NCBI GenBank assembly: GCA_963281255.1
Contig: OY725488.1
Location: forward strand, 11,257,524 to 11,321,523
DNA: 64,000 bases
Origin: Aphrocallistes beatrix
Lineage: Eukaryota > Porifera > Hexactinellida > Sceptrulophora > Aphrocallistidae
Reading direction: 5' to 3'
Part shown: positions 30,361-41,235 of the stretch, in pieces
Layout of the letters: each line of letters opens with the position of its first letter
How positions within the stretch are numbered: the first letter of the stretch is position 1
Notes under the pieces: generated by a model
Told to the model about the DNA's origin: nothing
The model's database searches: none
What the model saw: only the letters and a program-made list of their open reading frames with translations
Position numbers and translations under genes: made by a program

Positions 30361-30974
30361 ATAGCCGCCTATTTCAGATAAATATAAACAAAACAATTAT
30401 GCAATTGTGGGATAGCACACACCAGAGGCGTCGCTAGTGCTCTATCACAGGTGAGGGACAGGTGGGAACAGAATGGGTGCTAGTAGAGAATAGGTGGGTA
30501 AAGCACAGGCCTCACCGGGCCCTACCCCCACACCACACAATTAAGTTAGCCATTACAATACTTACTATACTTATGTGCTCGTTTAGTTATTAAACCTATA
30601 AGATTTATGAATGACAAAAAAGTCAGATAATTGATTGGCAGTCTAAAAATAATCACGACTAGTCGGGGGAGAGGGTTACCTAACTTACCTTGTTTTTTGT
30701 CGCTAGGCCTTTATAAACATTATTGTACAAAGAAATTCCATTACAAAATAGTTGAGATTTATTATCCCTTTTTTTTTGTCCCATTGGCGATGAAATCATT
30801 TGGATAAGAAACCGACTTCCATAAATCTCTTTTCTTACAAAATACAACAGTTTACTTGAGTAAGAATATACACAATAGTGCTAATAAGGTAAAATATATA
30901 AACAAAACGCAATTAATCTGGGATTAAAATCGAAATCCAGAGTTTAGCCGTTCCCTATGTTGACTAGTTTTACT

Positions 30975-33900
30975 TTAATTGATTTTGGAGTATTTTTCTG
31001 CTCCAAATATCCTTGTTTCTCTATCTAAAGATATTTTCGTAAGTGTCAGCTGATCATTGGTAGCAGCTTTTAATTTTGTGTTGGTATGAACATGAGTTAT
31101 CTCTTGTTGACAGACTGATATGAATCGGTGTGAGGAGCTCGACTTATTCAGGTATGTCTCTTCAGTATGATCTTCTGGTGTAATGATGTGTCCAAACGGT
31201 CCAACTGAGTTTCCAGTCTTAATTATCTCAGCTGGTTTAGTTTTTACCACTGACTTTTCTCTCTCTTCACATTTTTGAATTTTGGAAGTTTGTTTTTCCA
31301 AATTCTCAAGTGCGATTCTCGCAAACGTCAGCTGATCATGAAGAGCCTCAGTAATATCATTGTTAGCATGAACCTGAGAAATCTCTTGTTGGCAGATCTT
31401 TATGAAATCGTTTAGAGAGTTAGATTTAGTCTGACATGTGTTCTGAGTATGAATATCAGGTGGATTCACGTTTTCAAACGATCCAAACAAGCCTACCTCA
31501 TTTGTATCAGGTAGTCCCTCGCTTCTATTCTCTTCATTTTTCACATTATGTTTGGCTATCTTATTCCCAAACTCTTCCAAATCTTCCAAAGATTTGAAGA
31601 ACCCTTGATTGCCTTCACAAGCATCTACGTACTTACTCCACACATTGGAGCAATTTCCAATGCTGGTCAGACAATCTGAATCTCCAATCACCACAACCCA
31701 TCCTCTAGCTCGAGTTAGAATAGTATTGAACTGTGTGACGTCATCTAGTAAACCTAGGTCTAACCCTTTCTTCCAAAGATATGTCCTTAGGAACATTAAT
31801 GATTGTTCTCACAGTATTAACGACAATGAGATCGTATTCCATACCGTCGATGCTTTCTAAGTTCTTAACATCGATCGTGCGTTTATTTACACAGTTCCTA
31901 ACTCTACAGGATTGGTCTTTGGATTTGAAGTGACCTAGATCCTTACACTTCGTTTCTTCTTTTCTCAAATAATCGTGTATCAACCTGACTTGAGATTTGT
32001 AGGTTGTCAAGACTGCCATGTTATTAACTCGAACACCTAAATTCGCAAACTTTTGCAGCACTCCAATTGTTAACTCAGCTTCTTCTTCGTTATAGAAAGA
32101 AGGGAACCCGTGGAGACGTCTCTCTTCTCCTTTCACGTGGAGGAAGGAAAGAGATGGGAAGTCTACAGGGCCCTCTAAAGTGGGTGGATTAGAACGCAGA
32201 CTTCCTTCATAGAACAGTTCTGATAAGAAGTGTACTATCTCCACACTTGATCTGAAGTTTTCTAACAGAGTGATATTACATTTGTAAGGACTCTGGGGTT
32301 GGTACTCTGGTAAAGTATCGAAACGTTCTAACAGAGACTGATCTAAGTGGAACTGACGTCCGTGTTTGGAGAGAATCAGAGGGCGAGATTGTCTGACGTC
32401 ACCTGCTAGAGCTATCTTAGTGTCTAATCCAGCTAGAGACAAAGGTATGCAAGCCTCTGGCTCTATCAGCTGAGCTGCGTGGTCAAGAAATATGTGTGTG
32501 AACAGATTCTTTGCACTATCACGATCTTTTGGATTAATTAAACTCGAACAGCCAACAGTCGTGGTCACCACGATAGGACATCTCTTAAGTTCATTCAATG
32601 GCAGTCTTTCATATGCTCCATTTCGGATATTTGTGAAAGGTTGCATCTTCTTGTCCCAAGATATGTTCCTCGAAGCTGCAAAATGTCGGTATAATTTCGG
32701 CCTTCGACTATACCTGTCGTCGAGCATATCAATTCCATCGAAATAATTAGCTAGCAAATCTATGTACAAGTTCGCACAGCTGTTTGTCTTGGTTACAATG
32801 AGAATTCCTGAGTTATAAAAAGTCAACGCAATCAATTTAGCCGCGATTGCTAGCGTTTTTGTCTTCCCACATCCGAATGGTCCACAAATAATAGTCGGAA
32901 TGCTAGTGTACTTAGAGTTGATAATACTATACACGGCTTCTTTCTGTGTGGTAGTCAGAATTTCGTATTCAAGTAAACTGAATAGATGGTCTTGATCCCA
33001 TTGTTCAGGTGCTGGCATATATCTCCAGGTCGGAAATAAAATAGCCTCTTTTAACGGTTTTATATCGTCCAGAGCTTGGTGCATCTTCTCATACTCGTCA
33101 CGCTTCGGCATAAACCTAACCATCGCTAATCCCCCACTCTCTTCACAAGCTTCAATCGTGTCGATTGTGATTGAAAATATTAGATAGTCAATGGCTGTGC
33201 GTACACAGTAGCATTCATAGGCAGTTTTGGTATGATTCGGGATTATGTAGGCTATCTTGGGAGGTCGGAAAGCACGGTAACCTTCAAAGAGTTGATGATT
33301 CAGGTCAAACCGAATAAAACAGTTATTGTCTTCTGCGGTTTCGAATTTGTCTTGGCCATAATCGTTTCCAAGAACCAAATCTTTATCAACTGTTTCGTGA
33401 GTTATTTTATAGTCCAACAGATCATATTTGCATAGAAGTTTCTTATGTTTGTATTCTTCTAAATGTAATAAAGTCTGAATCTAATAACATAACTATATTG
33501 AGTTATTCTATCATTTATTTGACTAAAAAAACCTGATTTAACCCTCTCCTCTAAGTTATCTGGCATTTTATGCCTATTCAGAGAATCTTTACTGTTAAAA
33601 AGTTGGTAGTTTTGCTCCCAATTGACTGGTAGAATGTCTTGAACTGAGGAAACCTTCTTGAAGATTGGAACAGTCTCAGATTTGAATATTTCACTCGCTT
33701 GCTTAAATGTTATTTCTTTCACTTTGATATTAACTTTCCTAGCTACTAGTCCACCATCCTTGCACTCCACCACAATGTAGACTTGATACTGTCCTATTTT
33801 AGATTTGAATAATAGATTAACGTCAATGAACATAGTGCTATCTATTTCCCGTTGCAACTGATAGCAGTTTCTGTTAGGAATATAGGGAAACTTTATCTCG

Positions 33901-35105
33901 CTATATTTACCCCCTTCCACACCTTTATGTACTCCTTCTAGCTTGAACATGTTACGATCGTTGTATAATATAATCCCATGTAATATCTCACGTTTCGATG
34001 ATTTTATCCTGAACATCCATTTGAATTCTTTAGGGGACTCATCCAATGTCTGTTGAAGATCATTGTTACAAAGTATCTCGATATGGTTAGGCCTATTCTT
34101 TACGACATCCTCTATTCTTATGAACTCAATCTCCCCTCGGACCCTCCAATAATATCCCAAATCGCTTTCTATTGGCTCCGGTTCGCTTGAGCTCATTTCA
34201 GACCTACTCCTAGAATCTTTATTCCAATTACTAGAAGATGGATTCTTGCAAGCTCCATCCTGACTCTGAGAAGAGAAGGATTGAGATCTGCTACTACTGG
34301 CATTACTACTCGAGGTAGATTGAGAGCTACTACTAGAATAACTACTTGGCGTAGATTGGGTTCGATTCCAATGACCACTGCTGTAAGCAGCACCGCCAAT
34401 AGGGCGGCTGCTGGAACTCTGGGACTTATATCTAGAAGAGCTTTGCTCTTTTTTTCTCTTACGGGCTTCTTCCTCTGCCTCCTGAGCTTCCAACCATACT
34501 TTCAGCTCCTCTTCTGAATGTGCATGCTTACACCCAGTGAAAAAGTCGCATCTCCCAAACCTGTTGAAATTTCTGCACAGTTCATACGTATCTTTCGGAT
34601 AAGGGATCTTAGGTCTTGCCCTTATGGGACCATTGTACTCCAGACTAGACCCGACTTCAGGTAGTATCTTCATGCTGTCAGTTCTACTTACGTGCTCTCT
34701 GCTTTGCAGATGTCTCTCTAAAAAGTGAACTTCTTTGAAATCCACTTTGCATATGACACAGTGAATCTTAGTCGATTTAGGGTTTCTCATCTCTACGGAC
34801 ATTTTGTCTTCCGCTATCCACACCTCTAGCTCAAGTCTGTTGTGAGCATATCGACATCGTTCTCCTCGATCACATATATCAGTTCTGCTGAAATGACATA
34901 GTCTATTTACACTGATAGGCTTCTTAAGACGAATTTCGTAATACTTGTTATCTGGGTGATAGTAGCCGACAGTTATCTCTACCCATTCGCCTCTACATGT
35001 ATTAGAAGTCCCTCTTTTTCTTGACATTTCTAAGGTTGGACGATTTCTTGTCTTTGTTTGATTGAAACATGCCTTACACACGCGATAGGTCTCGCATCGA
35101 CTCAT
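30975..35105 (-). pseudogene. H7: clade B zinc-finger helicase broken by two frameshifts, motif II DHAA
   Basis: Three overlapping frames cover one gene: 33459-35105 (zinc cassette, linker, middle domain, starting MSRCETYRVCKACF), 31741-33417 (stalk to motif V) and 30975-31796 (motif VI, two CQQE modules). At about 33477 one base is missing within RF-QTLLHLEE; at about 31764-31766 one base is extra within SLEERLDLG. Homology continues directly across both points, so introns are not the explanation. Walker A GPFGCGKT is intact, but motif II is DHAA, not DEAA (32473-32484), removing the catalytic Glu. The C-terminus ends after the second CQQE module without a Pro/Gln tail, as in H12. Its 5' third and flank are nearly identical to H5. 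Probably a recent pseudogene; two assembly errors are less likely given the active-site change. Confidence 0.82.
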
Positions 35106-35415
35106 TTTCAGGCTAGTTTATTGAAAAAAAGAAACATGAAGGTTATAAATCACTACTCCAGGTCTATGGTAGAAACAATTCTGGTTAGTACAATTAAAAG
35201 TGTATATAGTAACAAAATAATGAACAAAACAACTTCAGTTAACTTTACAAAATAAAAATGAATAGGAGGGAATAAAATAAACATTAGAGACTAGTCCTGA
35301 CGAAATCCTAAAACTCTCTTACACTAAAACTAGGTACTTACATTAGGAGGGATAAGATCTTTCCACTCAGTCACTCTGTCTGTTATTTGGGAAGGATAGG
35401 CACTCAGTCACTAAG
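35106..35415. other. Short spacer between H7 and r1
   Basis: H7 leader with YAG (CTAG, 8-9 bases upstream of the ATG), then about 120 bases almost identical to the H6 3' flank (35268-35394 versus 25368-25490). It represents the empty site of transposon M2. Confidence 0.65.
35281..35300 (-). promoter_or_regulatory. Conserved 3' flank motif of r1
   Basis: ACATTAGAGACTAGTCCTGA, identical to the H6 copy. Confidence 0.5.
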
Positions 35416-36136
35416 TTAATTGAGAAGGATAGGATTATAGTAGCTATGCTGCAGGGGCTGTTGACGTGTCATTGGTTGCTGTTGCATGTATTGTGTTGGA
35501 GGCTGGATTATATCCGTTGAAGGGGTCTTTAACTGGAGAGCAGGTACTTGAGTGCAATCAGGAACTAATGTTACATTCATGAGATTAGAATTTTGTATGC
35601 TAACTGAAGGTTGCACTTCATACGAATTCGTGTGAAAAGAGGGCTTAGGCCTTGTCCTTATAGGCCCCGTGTACTCCAGACTAGATCCAACATCTCGTAA
35701 TATCCTCATACCTTCAGTCCTAGCCTCATGTTCATTACTTACCATGTGTGTCTGCAAGTTAGGTATATCTTTGAAATCAATTCAACATATGACACAACTA
35801 ATTTTGTGTGCACTTGGTCTCTTTTTTTTCATTATTAAATCTTCTTTTTCGACCCAATACTGAAGTTCCAGTTTATTATGTGTATATCTACAATGAGGTC
35901 TATATAACTTGCCGAATTGATGATCGCGGCAAAGCGAATGTTTACTGTCAAACTGTCTGGGACGAATCACGTACCATTTCCGGTCCTCATTGTGGTATCC
36001 GGCATTCATGCCTATCCACTTATTTCCACATGTTTTACAGTTGCCATCTCCATGGTAAGACTTTTAAGTTGGCGGATTTCTGAATCTTATAAAATTGAAA
36101 CAATCTTTGTAAATATGACGTCTCGTATGAATTCAT
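35416..36136 (-). pseudogene. r1: collapsed clade A helicase, N-terminus fused to C-terminal tail
   Basis: Starts MNSYET at 36136, loses frame within the zinc ribbon, and resumes at 36009 (MNAGYHNEDRKWY) through the first CCCH and the first half of the C2H2. It is then cut by a TGA in place of the Arg codon (35782-35784) after SCVIC. The last frame, 35416-35757, runs IDFKDIPNLQTH-like through RTRPKPSFHTNSYEV and joins directly to QPSVSIQN of the Pro/Gln tail. About 1,000 codons, including the second CCCH, the whole helicase and the CQQE module, were removed at a short shared sequence (AAGTG). It is a clade A copy stranded within the clade B half of the array. Confidence 0.85.
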
Positions 36137-36570
36137 TTTTAAAGAGGCTATTTCCATTTAAATAGGATGACAAGGCTACGCTTCATCCTACTATCGGTCG
36201 ATGTTTGATTAAAACCAAGTCTCCCTTAGACAACTTTTTAAAAATTTGTCCTCATCACAACGTCTGATAGAAGTTACTTCGGTCACTTCTATCTTCCTGG
36301 ATGTCATCTATTTAAGCGTTAGGGTAGAAATCATTCTGGCTAGACACATAAAATTGTATGTATTAACAAAATAACAAACATAACTTTGCAATTAACTCAA
36401 AAACTAAGAAATGAATGGGGTATACACTTAGCATTAGAGACTAGTCCCGAAAATCCTATTACTAAACAATCCTACACTAACACTACATAAATCCTTACAC
36501 GAGAGAACCTTTCCACTCAATCACTAGGTTATTTGGGGTGGAAAGGATTGTCGTAGCTATGCTGCGGGAG
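36137..36570. other. Spacer between r1 and H8
   Basis: r1 leader remnant on one side, H8 3' flank on the other. At 36520-36570 the old tail end (LPQHSYDNPFHPK) is still readable in frame after the H8 stop. Confidence 0.55.
36431..36450 (-). promoter_or_regulatory. Conserved 3' flank motif of H8
   Basis: GCATTAGAGACTAGTCCCGA, 121 bases past the present stop and about 80 past the ancestral one. Confidence 0.55.
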
Positions 36571-39500
36571 CTATTGTTCCAAGTAACGCTGTCTTTCCAA
36601 ATTATCCAGGACAAGTTTAGCAAATCTCAGCTGATCATTAATAGCAGCTGTTATTTCTGTACTAGCATGAACTTGACTTATCTCTTGCTGGCAGACGGCA
36701 ATGAAATTTTGTAAAAGGTTAAACTTATTCTGGTATGTCTCATCAGTATGCTCCTCTGGTGGAAATACATCCTCGAATGATCCAACTGAGTTTCCAGTTC
36801 TTTTTCTGTCAGCTGGTTTGGCTCTTTTAACTGTCGCTTCCTCTCTCTCCTTGATCTTTTTAACTTCAAAAGTTTGTCTTTCCAGATTCTCACGGGCGAT
36901 TCTCGCAAAATTCAGCTGATTATTAATAGCCTGAATGACATCTGTGTTAGCATGAGGCTGAGTAATCTCCTGTTCGCAGATATTTATGAATTCGTGTAGC
37001 GCATTGAACTTAGTCTGATACATCTCCTCAGTCTGAACTTCAGGTGGAACCATTCCTCCACCGGCTCCGGTAGAGCTAGTTTTTCTATCTTTTTCGTTCA
37101 TTTTTGAGTTCTTTCTCTCTGGTTTCTTCCCTTTTTCTTTAGACCTTTTAACTTCAAAATCTTCCAAAGATGTGAAGAATCCCTGATTTCCTTCACAAGC
37201 ATCTACGTACTTACTCCACACATTGGAACAATTCCCTATGTTGGTCAGACAATCAGAGTCTCCTATCACTACAACCCATCCTCTAGCTCGAGTTAGAATA
37301 GTATTGAACTGTGTGACATCATCTAACAGACCTAAGTCTAGCCTTTCTTCTAATGATATGTCTTTAGGAACATCATTTGTTGTTCTAACAGTATTAACAA
37401 CAATAAGGTCGTATTCCATCCCCTGAATACCCTCTAAGTTTCTGACATCGATCGTGCGTTTATTTACGCAGTTCCTCTTTCGACAGGATTGGTTCTTGTA
37501 TCTAAAATGACCTAGGTCCCCACACTTTCTTTCTTCATATCTCAAATAATCGTATATCAACCTAACTTGAGATTTGTAGGTCGTCAGGACTGCCATGTTT
37601 TCAACTCGAACACCTAAATTCGCGAACTTTTGCAGTACTCCAATTGTTAACTCAGCTTCTTCTTCGTTATAGAAGGAAGGGAAACCGTAGAGACGTCTCT
37701 CTTCTCCTTTCACGTGGAGGAAGGAAAGAGATGGGAAGTCAGTAGGACCTTCTAAAGTGGGTGGATTAGAACGCAGACTTCCGTCATAGAACAGTTCAGA
37801 AAGAAAGCAAACTATCTCCACACTTGACCTGAAGTTTTCTAACAGAGTGATATTACATTTGTGAGGACTCCGAGGTTGGTACTCTGGTAAAGTCTCAAAA
37901 CGTTCTAACAGAGACTGATCTAAGTGGAATTGGCGTCCTTGTTTGGAGAGAATCAGAGGGCGAGATTGTCTGACGTCACCTGCTAGTGCTATCTTAGTGT
38001 CTAATCCAGCTAGAGACAAAGGTATGCAAGCCTCTGGCTCTATCAGCTGAGCTGCTTCGTCAATGAGGATGTGTGTGAATAGGTACTTTGTACAATCACG
38101 ATCTTTTGGTAAGATTAAATTCGAACACCCAACTATAGTGGTTACCACTATAGAACATCTCTTAAGGTCATTCAATGGGAGCCGTTCATATGCTCCATCT
38201 CGGATATTTGTGAAAGGTTGCATCTTCTTGTCCCAAGATATGTTCCTCATAGCTGCAAAATGTCGGTATAATTTTGGCTTTCGACTTCGCCTGTCGTCGA
38301 GCATATCAATTCCATCGAAATAGTCAGCTAGCAAATCTATGTACAAGTTTGCACAGGTGTTTGTTTTGGTTACAATGAGAATTCCTGAATTATAAAAAGT
38401 CAACGCAATCAATTTAGCCGCAATTGCTAACGTTTTCGTCTTACCACATCCAAATGGACCGCAAATAATGGTGGGAATGCTGGTGTATTTGGAGTTGATG
38501 ATACTATGCACTGCTTCCTTCTGTGTGGTAGTTAGAATTTCATAATTAAGTAAGCGGAGTAGATGATGTTCATCCCATTGTTCAGGTGTTCGTATATCTC
38601 TCCATGTTGGAAATAGAATTGTATCTCTCAACGGTTTTATATTGTCCAGAGCGTAGTGCATCTTCTCATACTCGTCACGCTTCGGCATAAACCTAACCAT
38701 CGCTAATCCCCCACTCTCTTCACAAGCTTCAATCGTGTCGATTGTGATTGAAAATATTAGATAGTCAATGGCTGTGCGTACACAGTAGCATTCATAGGCA
38801 GTTTTGGTATGATTCGGGATTATGTAGGCTATCTTGGGAGGTCGGAAAGCACGGTAACCTTCAAAGAGTTGATGATTCAGGTCAAACCGAATAAATCTGC
38901 GATTGACCTCAGCGGTTTCCACTCTCTCATCGCCATAATCGTTTTCAATAAGGATTTCTTTTTCGACTGTTTTGTAGGTTATTTCATAGTCCAAAAGGTC
39001 ATATTTACTCAGAGATTTTCTGTGCTCAAATTCTTCTAGGTGTAATAAGGTCTGGAATCTAAGGAAGTATTTTTCTTTAACGATCATATCATTGATTTTA
39101 TCGTAGAATCCTGTTCTAACCCTTTCTTCCATGTTATCTGGCATTCTATGCTTATTTTGAAAATATTGGGTATTAATTAGTCGATAACCTTGCTCCCAGT
39201 TGATAGGAAGAGTATCCTCAACTGAAGGGACTTGTCTCATTAGAGGCGGTTTGGTCTCAGCTTTGAATGTTTCATTTGCTTTTTTAAAGGTCACCCCTTT
39301 CACCGTAACGTTAACTTTCCTAGCTACTAGTCCACCTTCCATGAACTCCACCACAATGTAGACTTGATGCTGTCCTATTTTAGGTTTGAATAATAGATTG
39401 ACGTCGATAAGCGTAGTACTATCTATTTTCTGTTGCAACTGATGGCAATTTCTGTTAGGAATATAGGGAAACTTTATCTCACAATATTTACCACCTTCCA

Positions 39501-40893
39501 CACCCTTATGTACTCCTTCTAGCTTGAACATGTTATGATCGTTGTATAATATAATGCCGTGTAAGATCTCACGTTCAGATGATTTTATCCTGAACACCCA
39601 ATTGAACTCTTTGGGAGACTCCTCCATTGTCTGTTCTAGATGATTGTTACACAGTATCTCGATATGTTCGGGCCTATTCCTAACCACATCCTCTATTCTT
39701 ATGAACTCAATCTCCCCTCGCACCCTCCAATAATATCCCAAATCGCTTTCTGGCTCCGGTTCGCTTGAGCTCATTTCAGACCTACTCCTAGAATCTTGAT
39801 TCCAATTACTAGAAGATGGATACTTGCAAGCTCCATCCTGATTCTGAGAAGAGAAGGATTGGGGTCTGCTATTACTGGTATTACTACTTGCGCTTGAAGT
39901 AGATTGAGATCTACTGTCACTATGATAACCACTGGAGGTAGATTGAGATCTGTTGCCACTAGGATAAGCACTGGAGGTAGATTGAGATCTGTTGCCACTA
40001 TGAATACTACTGGAGGGAGACTGATATCTGCTGCTACTAGAATAACTACTGGAGGGAGATTGATATCTGCTGCTACTAGAATAACTACTGGAGGGAGATT
40101 GATATCTGCTGCTACTAGAATAACTACTTGGCGTAGATTGGGTTCTACTTCTATTCTTATTACCACTGCTGCAACTAGCACTACTACTAGAGCGGCTTTT
40201 GGAACTTTGGGACTTATATTTAGAAGAGATTTGCTCTTTTTTTATCTTACGAGCTTCTTCTTCTGCCTCCTGAGCTTCCAACCATACTTTCAGCTCCTCT
40301 TCTGAATGCGCGCGCTTACACCCAGTGAAAAAGTCGCACTTCCCATTCTTGGTGAAATCTACGCACAGTTCATACGTATCTTTCGTATTAAGGACCTTAG
40401 GCCTTGCCCTTATAGGGCCAATGTACTTCAGACTAGACCCGACTTCAGGTAGTATCCTCAGACTCTCAGTTCTCCTCACGTGCTCTCTGCTTTGCAGATG
40501 CATTTCCAGACTGGGAACATCCTTAAACACCACTTTACATATAACACAACGAAGCTGATTCCAGCTAGGGCTCTTCATATCTGTGAACATTTTCTCCTGC
40601 TCTATCCACAGTTCTAGCTCGAGTCTGTTGTGAGCATATCGACACCGATCACCTCGATCACAAAGCTCGGTTACGTTGAAGCTACACAGTCTATTTTCGC
40701 TGTAATACAGCCTGCGATGAATTTCGTAATACTTGTTATCTGGGTGATAGTAGCCGACATTTATCCCTACCCAATCCCCTCTACATGTGTTACAAATGCC
40801 TCGTTGTTTCGACTTTTCTAAGGTTGGGCGATTTCTTGCCTTTGTTCGATCGAAACATGCCTTGCACACGCGATAGGTCTCGTATCGATTCAT
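36571..40893 (-). CDS. H8: clade B zinc-finger SF1B helicase with long Ser-rich repeat linker, 1,440 aa
   Basis: The largest intact copy. Start chosen at the conserved MNRYETYRVC ATG (40891-40893); the open frame extends 24 codons further upstream, across a TTTTTTCCTTATTTAATAG that looks like a splice acceptor (AG at 40914). Zinc ribbon C10/C13/C34/C37, CCCH, C2H2 and CCCH are intact. The linker is expanded by a 13-residue repeat (YQSPSSSYSSSSR). Walker A is at 812-819, DEAA at 945-948, and GDVRQ, ENFRSS, IQGME, LTRARGW are present. Two CQQE modules follow. Like H5, the protein ends at LEQ and the tail end survives only behind the TAG. Also like H5, the stalk (NKHRMPDNMEERVRTGFYDK) is clade A-like. 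All helicase motifs look competent. Confidence 0.88.
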   Translation of the reverse strand: MNRYETYRVCKACFDRTKARNRPTLEKSKQRGICNTCRGDWVGINVGYYHPDNKYYEIHRRLYYSENRLCSFNVTELCDRGDRCRYAHNRLELELWIEQEKMFTDMKSPSWNQLRCVICKVVFKDVPSLEMHLQSREHVRRTESLRILPEVGSSLKYIGPIRARPKVLNTKDTYELCVDFTKNGKCDFFTGCKRAHSEEELKVWLEAQEAEEEARKIKKEQISSKYKSQSSKSRSSSSASCSSGNKNRSRTQSTPSSYSSSSRYQSPSSSYSSSSRYQSPSSSYSSSSRYQSPSSSIHSGNRSQSTSSAYPSGNRSQSTSSGYHSDSRSQSTSSASSNTSNSRPQSFSSQNQDGACKYPSSSNWNQDSRSRSEMSSSEPEPESDLGYYWRVRGEIEFIRIEDVVRNRPEHIEILCNNHLEQTMEESPKEFNWVFRIKSSEREILHGIILYNDHNMFKLEGVHKGVEGGKYCEIKFPYIPNRNCHQLQQKIDSTTLIDVNLLFKPKIGQHQVYIVVEFMEGGLVARKVNVTVKGVTFKKANETFKAETKPPLMRQVPSVEDTLPINWEQGYRLINTQYFQNKHRMPDNMEERVRTGFYDKINDMIVKEKYFLRFQTLLHLEEFEHRKSLSKYDLLDYEITYKTVEKEILIENDYGDERVETAEVNRRFIRFDLNHQLFEGYRAFRPPKIAYIIPNHTKTAYECYCVRTAIDYLIFSITIDTIEACEESGGLAMVRFMPKRDEYEKMHYALDNIKPLRDTILFPTWRDIRTPEQWDEHHLLRLLNYEILTTTQKEAVHSIINSKYTSIPTIICGPFGCGKTKTLAIAAKLIALTFYNSGILIVTKTNTCANLYIDLLADYFDGIDMLDDRRSRKPKLYRHFAAMRNISWDKKMQPFTNIRDGAYERLPLNDLKRCSIVVTTIVGCSNLILPKDRDCTKYLFTHILIDEAAQLIEPEACIPLSLAGLDTKIALAGDVRQSRPLILSKQGRQFHLDQSLLERFETLPEYQPRSPHKCNITLLENFRSSVEIVCFLSELFYDGSLRSNPPTLEGPTDFPSLSFLHVKGEERRLYGFPSFYNEEEAELTIGVLQKFANLGVRVENMAVLTTYKSQVRLIYDYLRYEERKCGDLGHFRYKNQSCRKRNCVNKRTIDVRNLEGIQGMEYDLIVVNTVRTTNDVPKDISLEERLDLGLLDDVTQFNTILTRARGWVVVIGDSDCLTNIGNCSNVWSKYVDACEGNQGFFTSLEDFEVKRSKEKGKKPERKNSKMNEKDRKTSSTGAGGGMVPPEVQTEEMYQTKFNALHEFINICEQEITQPHANTDVIQAINNQLNFARIARENLERQTFEVKKIKEREEATVKRAKPADRKRTGNSVGSFEDVFPPEEHTDETYQNKFNLLQNFIAVCQQEISQVHASTEITAAINDQLRFAKLVLDNLERQRYLEQ
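39890..40150 (-). repeat. 39-bp minisatellite in the H8 linker
   Basis: Three nearly perfect 39-bp units (40023-40061, 40062-40100, 40101-40139) encode YQSPSSSYSSSSR, with more degenerate units to the left (SQSTSS..., HSGNR...). The unit length is a multiple of three, so copy number can change without breaking the frame. H9 has a diverged counterpart at 45540-45745. Confidence 0.85.
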
Positions 40894-41170
40894 CGCCAAG
40901 GAAGTTATTGATTCTATTAAATAAGGAAAAAATCTCGAATCATTATGTGCAAATCGAATGAACATAAATTATTAATGATAAATTATACCAAATATTTTCC
41001 TATCGTTTTAATAATTTCGATTAAACAAACCTAGTCACACACCCAACTCTGCAATTAATACTTTAGATGTAATGAAAGTTTACAAATTTCCCTAATAGGA
41101 ATTGACTTTGAGAATTACTAGGATAATTCATAAAGAATTAACTAGAGAAGTATATTTAAAATCAGTTGTA

Positions 41171-41235
41171 ATCGATCTCAGTGCCTAACAGTATGCTCAT
41201 TAGAACATATCATATGACTTCTATCCCTTTTTATA
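41171..41235 (-). promoter_or_regulatory. H8 promoter block with TATA box
   Basis: The segment around 41171-41200 (GTGCCTAACAGTATGCTCAT on plus) matches the promoter blocks of H6, H9 and H11. Upstream of it on the minus strand is TATAAAAAGGG (41225-41235). The E-box seen in the other three is not found; sequence similarity ends near 41215. Confidence 0.5.

Larger units (their letters stand above)
29406..30974. other. Promoter region of H6 and 3' flank of H7
   Basis: The H6 leader, then a block at about 29780-30110 that is conserved upstream of H9 and H11 (and partly H8). Beyond it are a probable small MITE (30272-30360), a stretch around 30420-30550 starting CAGAGGCGTCGCTAG that resembles a transposon end, and AT-rich DNA. 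The H7 3' flank (30890-30974) is similar to that of H12 (60520-60602), not to the other genes. Confidence 0.5.

Noticed and set aside
30420-30560. Possible transposon starting CAGAGGCGTCGCTAG
   Set aside because: Only one end is convincing; no matching inverted end or target duplication could be found.
31741-33480. Introns as the explanation for the split frames of H7, H9, H10 and H11
   Set aside because: Homology resumes within a few bases at each break, leaving no room for an intron; only in H10 is a short stretch missing, and there no splice signals are needed to explain it.
39960-40140. Regular 39-bp repeats as a possible CRISPR array
   Set aside because: There are no distinct spacers, units are contiguous, and they encode part of a eukaryotic protein.
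39771-40305. Overlapping ORFs of 133 and 136 codons over the H8 repeat linker
   Set aside because: They are alternative readings of the 39-bp Ser-rich minisatellite and lack any non-repeat content.
36571-40965. Upstream ATG at 40965 as the H8 start (likewise 29426 for H6 and 51837 for H10)
   Set aside because: The extra residues are not conserved and span the pyrimidine-rich YAG; the family-conserved Met lies downstream in each case.
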